Of a stretch of DNA of 64,000 nt, positions 16,410 to 24,431 are shown in pieces. Source of the DNA: an uncultured Cocleimonas sp. (GTDB lineage Bacteria > Pseudomonadota > Gammaproteobacteria > Thiotrichales > Thiotrichaceae). A program made the translations under genes and the position numbers. The DNA lies in contig NZ_CANLZW010000007.1 in NCBI RefSeq assembly GCF_947495625.1, positions 62,001-126,000 of the forward strand. The letters run 5' to 3'. Position 1 is the first letter of the stretch. Each line of letters starts with the position of its first letter. The notes under the pieces were generated by a model, which was not told the origin of the DNA, did no database searches, and saw nothing but the letters and a program-made list of their open reading frames with translations.

Positions 16410-18290
16410 ATGAACGAATACTTATTACAACTGGCGCGCGATGGAAAAAAACGTTTCGTTCCTTTTCTTGACTGGATTTTTGAACTTAAAAATCCGCAAA
16501 TTTTAAGAGCTGATGTCATTGCGGGTATTACTGTCGCATTGGTGCTAATTCCGCAGTCGATGGCTTACGCACAGCTCGCAGGCTTACCTCCGCAGATGGG
16601 TTTATACGCTGCTTTTCTGGTTCCGATTGTTGCCGCGCTTTTCGGTTCGTCGCGACAATTACAAAATGGTCCGGTCGCGATTATATCTTTGATGACGGCA
16701 GCCGCTTTATTGCCCCTTAATCTTGATGCGACGCAATATGTAGCTTATGCCGCGATGATTGCGATTCTCGCAGGTGTCATGCAAATGTTATTGGGCTTTT
16801 TGCGTTTAGGCATCATGGTTGATTTTCTCTCGCATCCTGTTGTTATTGGTTTTACGAATGCCGCCGCGATTGTTATTGCCAGCACCCAAATTGGTAAAAT
16901 TTTAGGGGTTAATCCAGAAACAGGTGTTCACCTTTATCAAACGTTATGGAATCTTGTGTTAGCGATACCGCAAACCCATTTTGTCACATTAATGATGGGC
17001 GTTTTCTCTTTGGCTTTATTATTTGGTTTGAAGAAATTCACACCAAAATTACCCAATATTATTATCACGGTTGTGGTCACTATATTAGTTTCATGGGCAA
17101 TCGGTTATGAGCAAATGGGAGGTGCAATTGTTGCTGATATTAAAAGTGGTTTGCCTTCATTAGTTATCCCTACAATCATTCCCAAAGATCTAGGCTTCTT
17201 GTTATTGCCCGCTTTCATGATCGCTTTATTGAGCTTTGTAGAGGCGTTTTCAATTGCTAAAGCAGTGGCCTCTAAAACGCGCCAACATTTATCTGCAGAT
17301 CAGGAGATGGTCGGCAAAGGCTTAGCGAATGTAGTTGCGGGTGTCACCCAGGGCTATGCTGTTTCGGGTTCATTTTCACGTACCGCTGTGGCTTATGATG
17401 CCGGCGCAAAAACTGGCTTTACTGCGATTGTTTCAGGCATTATTGTCGGTATAACCTTATTGTTTTTAACGCCCTTACTTTATCATTTGCCTGTGGCGAC
17501 GTTGGCAGCAGTGATTATTGTTGCGGTAATTGGGTTATTCCATTTTGAGCCTTTTCACCACGCCTGGAAAGTCAATCCACACGATGGTTTTGTTGCGTTA
17601 GCAACGTTTTTATCGACGTTATTTTATGCGCCGCATTTAGAAATGGGGATTCTTGTTGGCGTAGTTTTGTCACTTGTTTTCTATCTTTATCGCACTATGC
17701 AACCACATTTTGCCGAAGTCTCGTTAACCGAAGAAGGCGTGTATCGTGATGCTCGACTGAATGCCCTTAAAACCAGTGAAACCGTTGCATTCTATCGTTA
17801 TGATGGCGATTTATATTTCGCCAATGCAGGTTATTTAGAACGCAAATTGCTTAATGCAGTGGCAGACAAACCTAAGTTAAAAGTGATCGTATTAGACTTG
17901 GAAGCGGTTGATCAAATTGATGCGACAGGTGAAGAAATGCTGGGTCATATGTCGGAACGCCTGGCTGAAGCAGGCATAGAATTCTATTTCTCGCGGGTTA
18001 AATTTAAAGTCGAAGATGCTCTGAAACGTTCTGGTTTATATAAGATTATTGGCGCAGATCATTTCTTTGATAAACGCACCCGTGCAATTAAAGCAATAAA
18101 GGAAAAATACGGCGACAGCGTTGATGTCTCGCATTTGATGTATCATAAGCCCGTGGAAATCATTGTCTATGAAGGTGATACAGACAATGATGAAGAAAAA
18201 GAAAAAAAAGCTAAAGATGATGCTGCTGAGGAAGCCGCCACAGGTGGTAAAGCACTCATTAAAATAGAAGATCAGAAAAAAGAAAGTTAA
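16410..18290 (+). CDS. SulP-family anion transporter with STAS domain
   Basis: This is a SLC26/SulP protein. It has the signature DVIAGITVALVLIPQSMAYA (about residue 36 onward), a membrane domain of about 400 residues, and a cytoplasmic STAS domain (about 430-550) with KVIVLDLEAVDQIDATGEEM. SulP proteins move sulfate, bicarbonate or other anions with Na+ or H+. A 60-residue acidic/lysine-rich tail follows the STAS domain. The ATG at 16410 has a weak AGGG site 5 bases upstream and is preferred; an in-frame ATG at 16350 without a visible site would add 20 residues. A two-armed repeat follows the stop. Confidence 0.9.
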   Translation: MNEYLLQLARDGKKRFVPFLDWIFELKNPQILRADVIAGITVALVLIPQSMAYAQLAGLPPQMGLYAAFLVPIVAALFGSSRQLQNGPVAIISLMTAAALLPLNLDATQYVAYAAMIAILAGVMQMLLGFLRLGIMVDFLSHPVVIGFTNAAAIVIASTQIGKILGVNPETGVHLYQTLWNLVLAIPQTHFVTLMMGVFSLALLFGLKKFTPKLPNIIITVVVTILVSWAIGYEQMGGAIVADIKSGLPSLVIPTIIPKDLGFLLLPAFMIALLSFVEAFSIAKAVASKTRQHLSADQEMVGKGLANVVAGVTQGYAVSGSFSRTAVAYDAGAKTGFTAIVSGIIVGITLLFLTPLLYHLPVATLAAVIIVAVIGLFHFEPFHHAWKVNPHDGFVALATFLSTLFYAPHLEMGILVGVVLSLVFYLYRTMQPHFAEVSLTEEGVYRDARLNALKTSETVAFYRYDGDLYFANAGYLERKLLNAVADKPKLKVIVLDLEAVDQIDATGEEMLGHMSERLAEAGIEFYFSRVKFKVEDALKRSGLYKIIGADHFFDKRTRAIKAIKEKYGDSVDVSHLMYHKPVEIIVYEGDTDNDEEKEKKAKDDAAEEAATGGKALIKIEDQKKES

Positions 18291-18293
18291 TTT

Positions 18294-18343
18294 GTCACCC
18301 CCCTACTTATCAGTACTTTTTTAGCCTAAAAGTAGGGGGGGAC
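18294..18343. repeat. dispersed repeat, two-armed copy 7
   Basis: The left arm starts GTCACCCCCCTACTT and the right arm ends AAAAGTAGGGGGGGAC. The inner parts have diverged (ATCAGTAC against AGCCTAAA), so the hairpin has about 14-15 bp of outer stem. It lies between SulP and the NYN gene and may act as a terminator. Confidence 0.85.
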
Positions 18344-18374
18344 ATTATAAGTTTTAAAATATCAGGAGATATTT

Positions 18375-19115
18375 GTGTCAGAAAGAAAAAGAATCGCGCT
18401 GCTTATCGATTGCGATAATGTAAGCCACAACTCGATAGAAGGTGTTTTAGAAGAACTTGCAAAATACGGCATGGTAAATGTTCGTCATGCGCATGGTGAC
18501 TGGAATAACTCATCGTTGTCTGGCTGGATTAATCGATTACACCCAAACGCGATAAGGCCGATGCAGCAATTTGCGTATACCAAAGGCAAAAACGCGACCG
18601 ACTCTGCGATGATTATCGACGCAATGGATTTACTCTACAGTGGCAGTATTGATGCGTTTGCCTTGATGACCAGCGATAGTGATTTCACGCCACTGGTTCT
18701 TCGAATTCTTGAGAGTGGATTACCTGTTTATGGCTTTGGTGAAAAGAAAACGCCGCAGCCATTTGTTGATGCATGTTCGCCATTTATCTTCACAGAAAAT
18801 TTAGCGCAAGAAGAAAAAGAGAAAACAGGTAGCACAGATAATACATCCACTAAGAAAGCGAAGAAAAGTAAAGCTGAACTTAGACGTGATAACGCACTGG
18901 TGAAGTTATTAAGGACGGCAGTTGAGCAGTCATCAGAAGATGACGGTTGGGCGCACATGAGCCATGTCGGACACTATATTTCCAATAACAGCTCTTTCTC
19001 ATCCATAAACTATGGCTACAGAAAGCTGGGTGATTTGATTAGAGCCAGCGAGTTATTTGATATAGAAATGAGAAATGACGGCTCGGTTATGTACATAAAA
19101 GATGCGCGTAAATAA
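18375..19115 (+). CDS. NYN-domain nuclease with OST-HTH/LOTUS domain
   Basis: In this 246-residue protein, residues 5-145 form a NYN/PIN-like nuclease domain with acidic metal-binding residues in LLIDCDN (Asp12, Asp14), KGKNATDSAMIIDAMDLL and LMTSDSDFTPLV. A lysine-rich linker (about 150-165) leads to a C-terminal OST-HTH/LOTUS winged helix (about 170-240) expected to bind RNA or G-quadruplex. The start is GTG at 18375 with AGGAG 8 bases before it. The amidotransferase begins 7 bases after the stop, so the two probably form an operon. RNA substrate and role are unknown. Confidence 0.9.
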   Translation: MSERKRIALLIDCDNVSHNSIEGVLEELAKYGMVNVRHAHGDWNNSSLSGWINRLHPNAIRPMQQFAYTKGKNATDSAMIIDAMDLLYSGSIDAFALMTSDSDFTPLVLRILESGLPVYGFGEKKTPQPFVDACSPFIFTENLAQEEKEKTGSTDNTSTKKAKKSKAELRRDNALVKLLRTAVEQSSEDDGWAHMSHVGHYISNNSSFSSINYGYRKLGDLIRASELFDIEMRNDGSVMYIKDARK

Positions 19116-19122
19116 TTGATCA

Positions 19123-19932
19123 ATGTGTGAGTTATTTGCCATGTGTAGCTCGGTTCCCGCTGAAGTTTCATTTTCTCTGGATGAGTTTTCCAGGCATGGT
19201 GGTCTGACCGACCTGCACAAAGATGGCTGGGGAATTGCCTATTATGATAATAATGATGCGCGCATCATTAAAGAAGCCTGTACTGCAAGTGAAAGTGGTT
19301 ATCTTAAGTTCGTCAAGGATCTCAGTATTCACAGCAAAATTATCATTTCGCACATCCGTCTGGCAACACAAGGGGAGGTCAGTACCAGAAATACTCAACC
19401 GTTTACCCGCGAATTAGGTGGCAAACAGCATGTTTTTGCGCACAATGGTGACCTTCTCGAAATCGATACAAAAGAAGAATTCAAGTCAAAGCGATTCAGG
19501 CCAATAGGAAACACAGACTCAGAATTTGCTTTCTGTTATCTGATGGAGAATATGAGCAAAATCTGGGATCAGGAAACAGCGCCTGACTTGGTATCACGTT
19601 ATAAAGTCTTTGCTAGTTTTGTAAGCAAAATGAGTACTCTGGGCATCGCCAATGTCATTTATTCAGATAGTGATTATGTTTTCAATCATAGCCACAAAAG
19701 AATTTCTCCGGATGGTGATCTTCTGCCGGGCCTATATATGACGTGTCGACGCTGCTCTGCTTGTGAAACCGATGTGGCCATCGATGGCTTAGAGCTGGAT
19801 AAACTTAACTCAAAGGATGTAATGCTAATCGCCAGCGTACCACTCAGTGACGAAAAATGGTTTGAAATTCCAGAGGGTGAAATCAGGGTGCTAAGAAACG
19901 GTGAAGTGATTACTATCACTGACGAATTTTGA
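19123..19932 (+). CDS. class II glutamine amidotransferase (YafJ-like)
   Basis: The 269-residue protein has Cys2 as N-terminal nucleophile (MCELFAMCSSVPA), the N-terminal nucleophile hydrolase motifs DGWGIAYYD, HIRLATQG and FAHNGDL, and FRPIGNTDSEFAFCYL. This matches the stand-alone YafJ group, which releases ammonia from glutamine or related gamma-glutamyl compounds; the physiological acceptor is unknown. It is in an apparent operon with the NYN-LOTUS gene, an unusual pairing that does not explain itself. Confidence 0.9.
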   Translation: MCELFAMCSSVPAEVSFSLDEFSRHGGLTDLHKDGWGIAYYDNNDARIIKEACTASESGYLKFVKDLSIHSKIIISHIRLATQGEVSTRNTQPFTRELGGKQHVFAHNGDLLEIDTKEEFKSKRFRPIGNTDSEFAFCYLMENMSKIWDQETAPDLVSRYKVFASFVSKMSTLGIANVIYSDSDYVFNHSHKRISPDGDLLPGLYMTCRRCSACETDVAIDGLELDKLNSKDVMLIASVPLSDEKWFEIPEGEIRVLRNGEVITITDEF

Positions 19933-19989
19933 TAAGTCACTAACTTGGAAGTGAGGTTTCGAAAAGTAGCTAAGTCATAGAATAAACTT

Positions 19990-20017
19990 AAAAACTGCCT
20001 AAAAGTAGGGGGGTGAC
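19990..20017 (+). repeat. dispersed G6 repeat, copy 8
   Basis: A-run, CTGCC, then TAAAAGTAGGGGGGTGAC. G-rich strand on plus. It lies after the amidotransferase and before the rtcB leader. Confidence 0.9.
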
Positions 20018-20185
20018 TTTTATACTTAAATTTGATCCATCTATCCTAAAATTGTGTGCTTTTCCTGTAAATCACCTACAAATAATTGACAGACAATAAA
20101 AATTAGCGCAAAGTCCCCGCCACTTTTAACACACAAGCTTTTGAAAATTATCATTTAGCTTACTAAACAAATACTGGAGATACAC

Positions 20186-20218
20186 ATGTTCAATCAAAAT
20201 CAGAAATTTATCGACTAA
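20186..20218 (+). CDS. 10-residue putative leader peptide upstream of rtcB
   Basis: ATG-initiated frame MFNQNQKFID, then TAA. A strong site (GGAGA, 20176-20180) lies 5 bases upstream. The stop is two bases before the first strand of a series of alternative helices, the usual placement for a translation-sensing leader. There is no run of one regulatory codon (three Asn/Gln pairs only), so what ribosomes would sense is unclear. Confidence 0.45.
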   Translation: MFNQNQKFID

Positions 20219-20219
20219 T

Positions 20220-20337
20220 CTCCCATGCAATTGCTGGGAGCTTGGTTTAAAAAATAACTAAGCGTCACCCAGCCAATGTATACGATTTCTGTATGAACAT
20301 TGAAACCCTGAGTGACGCGAGTCCTCAGGGTTTTTTT
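20220..20337 (+). promoter_or_regulatory. attenuator-like structured leader or small RNA ahead of rtcB
   Basis: Four pairings can be drawn: CTCCCA (20220-20225) with TGGGAG (20235-20240); GCTGGG (20233-20238) with CCCAGC (20268-20273); GCGTCAC (20262-20268) with GTGACGC (20312-20318), enclosing CAATGTATAC/GTATgaACATTG; and the terminator at 20303-20333. The first two exclude each other, and the third excludes the terminator's upper stem. This is the arrangement of an attenuator. The alternative is a stand-alone structured RNA ending at the terminator. A possible -35 TTGACA lies at 20086-20091 with only a poor -10. Confidence 0.5.
20303..20337 (+). terminator. intrinsic terminator in the rtcB leader
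   Basis: AAACCCTGAG (20303-20312) pairs with CTCAGGGTTT (20324-20333). The upper stem GAC/GTC closes a GCGA (GNRA) loop after a one-base bulge, and a run of T to 20337 follows. It lies 41 bases before the rtcB start codon. Confidence 0.85.
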
Positions 20338-20378
20338 ATGCCTGCGAGGAATTGAGAAATAAAACTAGGTACAGAAAA

Positions 20379-21575
20379 ATGCCAATTCAAAAAACATTAA
20401 ACAAAGGCAAAGTTCCCGTAAAAATATTTACCAATGATGTTGATAGTGCATCGATGACGCAGTTGACGAATATATCCCAACTGCCATTTATCCATCATCA
20501 CATTGCAGCTATGCCTGATGTGCATGTCGGCAAAGGCGCTACTGTGGGTTCGGTGATTCCGAGCAAAGACGCAATCATCCCCGCCGCAGTTGGCGTGGAT
20601 ATTGGTTGCGGCATGAATGCGGTGCGAATTTCGTTAAAAGCACATGATTTACCCGATACCTTGAGACGCTCACGAAGAGCGATTGAAGATCAAGTACCTG
20701 TCGGTTTTGATATGCATAAACGCGAAGCGATTAACGCTTCAACGTGGAACTCGATGGAAAGACCATTGAAAGCCATAACGGACAAACACCCCGGATTAAC
20801 AAAAATGGTGCGAAATTTTCACCATACATGGGGTCGTCAGTTAGGAACTTTAGGTGGTGGTAATCACTTTATCGAATTGTGTATTGATGAGAACGATGAT
20901 GTCTGGATCATGCTGCACTCAGGTAGCCGTGGAATTGGAAACGCAATCGGTCGCTATTTTATTAATTTAGCAAAAAAAGATATGGGAAAACAGTTGGGTC
21001 ATTTGCCTGATAAAGAACTCGCCTATTTCACCGATGGCGCACAACATTTTGATGACTATGTTGAAGCAGTAGGCTGGGCGCAAGATTACGCGATGGTTAA
21101 TAGACGCGAAATGATGCGTTTGACGATCAAGGCCTTGCAAGCTGAATTGCCACCGTTTATTGCAACCAAAGAAGCGATCAACTGCCATCACAATTATGTG
21201 CAGAAAGAAATGCATTACGGCGAAAACGTGTTTATCACGCGCAAAGGTGCAATTCGAGCAGGTGTGGATGACTTAGGTATTATCCCCGGAAGTATGGGAG
21301 CGAAATCCTATATCGTTCGTGGTAAAGGCTCTAAAGCATCGTTTTGCTCGTGTGCACACGGAGCAGGTCGAAAAATGAGTCGGACAAAGGCTAAACGTCA
21401 ATTTAACCGATTCGATTTAGCAGCACTGACCGAAGGTGTTGAATGCCGTAAAGATAAAGGCGTCGTGGACGAAATTCCATCGGCCTATAAAGATATCGAT
21501 ACGGTAATGAAAAATCAGCACGATTTGGTTGAAGTGGTGCATACCTTAAAGCAAGTGCTTTGCGTAAAGGGGTAA
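20379..21575 (+). CDS. rtcB: RNA-splicing ligase RtcB
   Basis: The 398-residue RtcB has the conserved motifs MPDVHVGKGATVG, VGVDIGCGMNAV (Mn2+ ligand Cys), LGGGNHFIEL, HSGSRGIGN and AHGAGRKMSR, whose His is the GMP-attached catalytic residue. RtcB joins 2',3'-cyclic-phosphate or 3'-phosphate RNA ends to 5'-OH ends with GTP, repairing RNAs cut by endonucleases. ATG 20379 is chosen because the protein family begins near MPIQ; an upstream in-frame TTG at 20352 is unlikely. No RtcR, RtcA or archease gene is adjacent. The gene is preceded by an attenuator-like leader and followed by a reverse dispersed repeat. Confidence 0.95.
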   Translation: MPIQKTLNKGKVPVKIFTNDVDSASMTQLTNISQLPFIHHHIAAMPDVHVGKGATVGSVIPSKDAIIPAAVGVDIGCGMNAVRISLKAHDLPDTLRRSRRAIEDQVPVGFDMHKREAINASTWNSMERPLKAITDKHPGLTKMVRNFHHTWGRQLGTLGGGNHFIELCIDENDDVWIMLHSGSRGIGNAIGRYFINLAKKDMGKQLGHLPDKELAYFTDGAQHFDDYVEAVGWAQDYAMVNRREMMRLTIKALQAELPPFIATKEAINCHHNYVQKEMHYGENVFITRKGAIRAGVDDLGIIPGSMGAKSYIVRGKGSKASFCSCAHGAGRKMSRTKAKRQFNRFDLAALTEGVECRKDKGVVDEIPSAYKDIDTVMKNQHDLVEVVHTLKQVLCVKG

Positions 21576-21576
21576 A

Positions 21577-21605
21577 GACACCCCCCCACTTTAAGCCACT
21601 TTTTT
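21577..21605 (-). repeat. dispersed G6 repeat, copy 9 (reverse)
   Basis: GACACCCCCCCACTTTAAGC then CACTTTTTT on plus, starting one base after the rtcB stop. The C-run is seven. Confidence 0.9.
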
Positions 21606-21640
21606 AAAAAGATTAACTAAATGAATTTCAGGAGAATAAT

Positions 21641-21736
21641 ATGATTTATCTAATAAATACAGTTGGTTGGTTGTGCCACACATTAGCGGCGCAACTCAAA
21701 CAAACCCTGTTACTTAGGGAACGAATACAAATCTAG
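21641..21736 (+). CDS. possible 31-residue small protein
   Basis: ATG 21641 follows a good site (AGGAG, 21630-21634). The frame encodes MIYLINTVGWLCHTLAAQLK and then QTLLLRERIQI, ending at TAG. The hydrophobic first half and basic tail could form a short membrane peptide. The same stretch folds into a hairpin (GTTGTGCC with GGCGCAAC). It may instead be leader RNA of the following gene. No family known. Confidence 0.3.
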   Translation: MIYLINTVGWLCHTLAAQLKQTLLLRERIQI

Positions 21737-21788
21737 AAAGAGCATTCCAATCTGTAAAAAAGCGATTGGATTGCGGGAAGAAAAAATT

Positions 21789-22721
21789 ATGGAATTACAT
21801 GAAGTAGAAGAAATTATAAGTTGTTTAGCGGGTGATAGAACCAAGTTTTATTACTTTCGTGATCGCTATGCGTTAATGCTATTAACAGATTACATCACTG
21901 AAAAAGTAGGCGAAAAGCCAATCTCAGTGGCAGAGTTAAAGCGTTCGTGCTTCGCAAATCTGCTTAACAAAACACCCGTTAAAAAGGCGCTGGCACAATC
22001 TGGTAACGGATACATTACGGCCAAAGATCTAGAGATGATTTGGGATGAAAATCCATTAGCATTTGTAGTAACGCTGGGTCAGTGGGGTTCTGGTAAAAAG
22101 GAATGGCGCTGGAAGCAAATGAGCAGAAGTGGATACCACTTAGTGCTACAGCTGAATATGGCGACTGATCATACACAACAGTTACAAAAGCTAATCCGCC
22201 CTGAAGATGCACACACCTTTAATTATTGGGGACATCCGTCTTTAACAAAAGGTGATCGCGGAACCTTGGCATGGGTACGTTTGGATCTAGACTTTGAAAC
22301 CGATGAGGTATTGATTGAAGAGATTCAATGCGATTGGATTCGAAAAGTGAGATCTGCTGTTAAGTACGATTACAGCTGGTACGGAGATTATAGTAAAGCT
22401 GAATTGGAAGCTTACGCTAACGATGTATTAGAGCCGTATGCAAAGATTTGGCAAGAAGCCATGTTAGCTGCGACGATTGATTTCGTGCGCAATGAACTAG
22501 GCATCAAACAAGTCTACTATCACAGCTTTGAGAATGGCGCGCGACTTAAAAATATCGGGCATAGCAAACCGCCACGTTCTTTATATACCCAGCTACCAAA
22601 ACAGTTTGGGTTTAAGAAAAGCTGGTACGCACCGGAGTTTTTGATGCGTGAGAAGAAGATTAAATATTTTCAAGAACGAGTGGAAGAACCTTGTTGGTTC
22701 AGGCTTCCAGTGAGTTCATAA
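21789..22721 (+). CDS. uncharacterised 310-aa protein downstream of rtcB
   Basis: A soluble protein with no signal or membrane segment. It has a helical N-terminal region (ELHEVEEIISCLAGDRTKFY), then a mixed alpha/beta core rich in Trp and Tyr (TLGQWGSGKKEWRWKQMSRS; IEEIQCDWIRKVRSAVKYDY; KQVYYHSFENGARLKN). QWGSGKKEW resembles a Walker A only superficially. I do not recognise the family. Start ATG 21789 is preferred (GGGAAG 8 bases upstream); an in-frame TTG at 21771 is unlikely. Position between rtcB and a small basic ribosome-factor-like gene suggests a role in RNA metabolism, by context only. Confidence 0.7.
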   Translation: MELHEVEEIISCLAGDRTKFYYFRDRYALMLLTDYITEKVGEKPISVAELKRSCFANLLNKTPVKKALAQSGNGYITAKDLEMIWDENPLAFVVTLGQWGSGKKEWRWKQMSRSGYHLVLQLNMATDHTQQLQKLIRPEDAHTFNYWGHPSLTKGDRGTLAWVRLDLDFETDEVLIEEIQCDWIRKVRSAVKYDYSWYGDYSKAELEAYANDVLEPYAKIWQEAMLAATIDFVRNELGIKQVYYHSFENGARLKNIGHSKPPRSLYTQLPKQFGFKKSWYAPEFLMREKKIKYFQERVEEPCWFRLPVSS

Positions 22722-22760
22722 CCGTCGCATTGCGACAATCAGTAAGTAAGGAGTAAGTTA

Positions 22761-22955
22761 ATGCCTAAGGTAAATAAAGTGCATAAAAAACGTAACCCTG
22801 TAGCCCTGTCTGCAATTCTGCGTAAGGGCGGGGTACATGAGAAAAGTCGTAAAGCAAAACGACAGAAACAGAAAAGTGAGTTACGCAAAACTGTTTCAAA
22901 AGCAATGGCCACATATCGTGGCCATTCTTTTGTCTGGGTTTTATCTATTTATTAG
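22761..22955 (+). CDS. small basic protein, possible ArfA-like ribosome-rescue factor
   Basis: The 64-residue protein is very Lys/Arg-rich (MPKVNKVHKKRNPVALSAIL, then RKGGVHEKSRKAKRQKQK). A strong site (AAGGAG, about 22747-22752) precedes the ATG. A hairpin with a T-rich tail lies inside the frame at 22904-22926, before the stop, so a terminated transcript would lack a stop codon. That layout is known from arfA, whose product frees stalled ribosomes when tmRNA fails. The basic K/R-N-P-x-A pattern is reminiscent of such factors, but the sequence is not a clear ArfA. An alternative is an ordinary small RNA- or ribosome-binding protein whose 3' end is structured. Confidence 0.45.
   Translation: MPKVNKVHKKRNPVALSAILRKGGVHEKSRKAKRQKQKSELRKTVSKAMATYRGHSFVWVLSIY
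22904..22930 (+). terminator. intrinsic-terminator-like hairpin inside the small basic ORF
   Basis: AATGGCCAC (22904-22912) pairs with GTGGCCATT (22918-22926) over a 5-base loop, followed by CTTTT. It lies 27 bases upstream of the ORF's TAG. The U-run is short, so termination strength is uncertain. Confidence 0.55.
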
Positions 22956-22961
22956 TGATGT

Positions 22962-22988
22962 AAAAGTGCCCCTAAGTAGTGGGGTGAT
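22962..22988 (+). repeat. dispersed G6 repeat, copy 10 (degenerate)
   Basis: AAAAGTGCCCCTAAGTAGT then GGGGTGATT. The G-run is interrupted. Between the small basic gene and nhaD (convergent). Confidence 0.7.
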
Positions 22989-23009
22989 TATTACTATCTA
23001 AATCGCAGA

Positions 23010-24431
23010 TTAAAACGAAAGTTTATAGATCATCATATGAACGCCAATGCTTGCGATGTATCCCAATGCAATAGCCCATGCCCATTTGAGATGAGACATG
23101 AAAGTGTAAATGCCACGAGCTTGTCCCATAAGCGCTACACCAGCTGCTGATCCTACAGATAGCAAAGATCCACCAACACCAGCGGTTAACGTTACTAGTA
23201 ACCATTGGCCTTGAGTCAGTTCAGGATTCATACTAAGAACAGCAAACATAACGGGAATATTATCAACTACTGCTGACATCACACCCACTAAAATATTGGC
23301 ATAGGTTGGTCCTAAAACACCATAAAGTAGACCAGAAACTTGTGCAAGATAACCTAATGCGCCTAAGCCACCCACACATAAAATAACGCCATAGAAAAAC
23401 ATCAATGTGTCCCACTCTGAGCGTTGTAACTGGTTGTAGATATCAAAACGTCCGATACGATTATCATCAACGTGTGATTTGTCTGTGTTTTTTAGATGAT
23501 GACCATACAACTGCAAAAAGCCTAAACCAGTCATCATGCCTAGCATCGGTGGAAGATGGAACGCATTATGGAAAGTCACCGCAAGTGCGATCGTGAAAAT
23601 AAATAAACCAACAACAACGAATGCACCGTATTTGAGACGTGTTTCTTCTTTTTTAGGTTGGGGCTTCGCTTTTGGCAAAAAGAAAGAAAGGATAATGGCT
23701 GGTATCAACCAGTTAACCAAGGCTGCAGGAAGTAAGCCGAGGAAACCGCCGAAAGGCACTTTACCTGCTTGCCACACCATCAAAGTAGTGATATCGCCAA
23801 ACGGACTAAAAGCACCACCTGCATTCGCTGCAACCACAATATTGACACAGGCAAGTACTACAAACGCTTTGATAGTTGGATTTGCCATGATGGCTTCACG
23901 ACCACCAGATACCGAGATAACCACTGCTGCCATCAATAATGCAGTTGTTAAGTTATCTGCTAACGGAGAGATAATAAAAGCCAGTGCGCCGGTAATCCAA
24001 TAGATGCCTTTTAGGGTAAAACCTTTGGAGATTAACCAACCTCGGAGCGCATCAAATACGCCTCGTTCTTCCATGGTGTTGATGTAGGTCATCGCCACTA
24101 ACAGGAATAAAAACAGATAGGCATACTCAAGAATATTGTGGCTTAGAAAAGCATCGACTTGATCAGACTGTCCGATATCTGCATACGACAGCGCAACAAT
24201 AACCCAGATTAAACCAGCCGCTACAATTACCGGCTTGGATTTTCTCAAGTGAATGACATCTTCCAGAATAACAAAGGTATACGCGATAACAAAAATGGCA
24301 ATGGCTAACCAGCTTAAAGTACTTGCGGTGAAATCATGAGGAATCATGCTGGCAGCGGATGATGCAAATGCAGGGCTGATGCATGATATTAATAAGAGGA
24401 TTATTAGTGATGTTTTTGCGAAAGGAGACAA
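23010..24431 (-). CDS. nhaD: NhaD-type Na+/H+ antiporter
   Basis: The 473-residue protein starts at TTG (AAGGT 6 bases upstream), has a cleavable-looking N-terminal signal segment (TSLIILLLISCISPAFASSA), then about 11-12 further membrane segments. Family features include FIISPLADNLTTALLMAAVV, NAGGAFSPFGDITTLMVW and AVVDNIPVMFAVLSM, the polar motifs of the IT superfamily NhaD. It exports Na+ or Li+ against H+ at alkaline pH or high salt, and is typical of marine and haloalkaliphilic gammaproteobacteria. Single gene. Confidence 0.93.
   Translation of the reverse strand: MSPFAKTSLIILLLISCISPAFASSAASMIPHDFTASTLSWLAIAIFVIAYTFVILEDVIHLRKSKPVIVAAGLIWVIVALSYADIGQSDQVDAFLSHNILEYAYLFLFLLVAMTYINTMEERGVFDALRGWLISKGFTLKGIYWITGALAFIISPLADNLTTALLMAAVVISVSGGREAIMANPTIKAFVVLACVNIVVAANAGGAFSPFGDITTLMVWQAGKVPFGGFLGLLPAALVNWLIPAIILSFFLPKAKPQPKKEETRLKYGAFVVVGLFIFTIALAVTFHNAFHLPPMLGMMTGLGFLQLYGHHLKNTDKSHVDDNRIGRFDIYNQLQRSEWDTLMFFYGVILCVGGLGALGYLAQVSGLLYGVLGPTYANILVGVMSAVVDNIPVMFAVLSMNPELTQGQWLLVTLTAGVGGSLLSVGSAAGVALMGQARGIYTFMSHLKWAWAIALGYIASIGVHMMIYKLSF

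Noticed and set aside
21650-21740. tRNA-like gene after rtcB
   Set aside because: Although hairpins occur, no T-loop consensus, acceptor stem or CCA end fits a tRNA.
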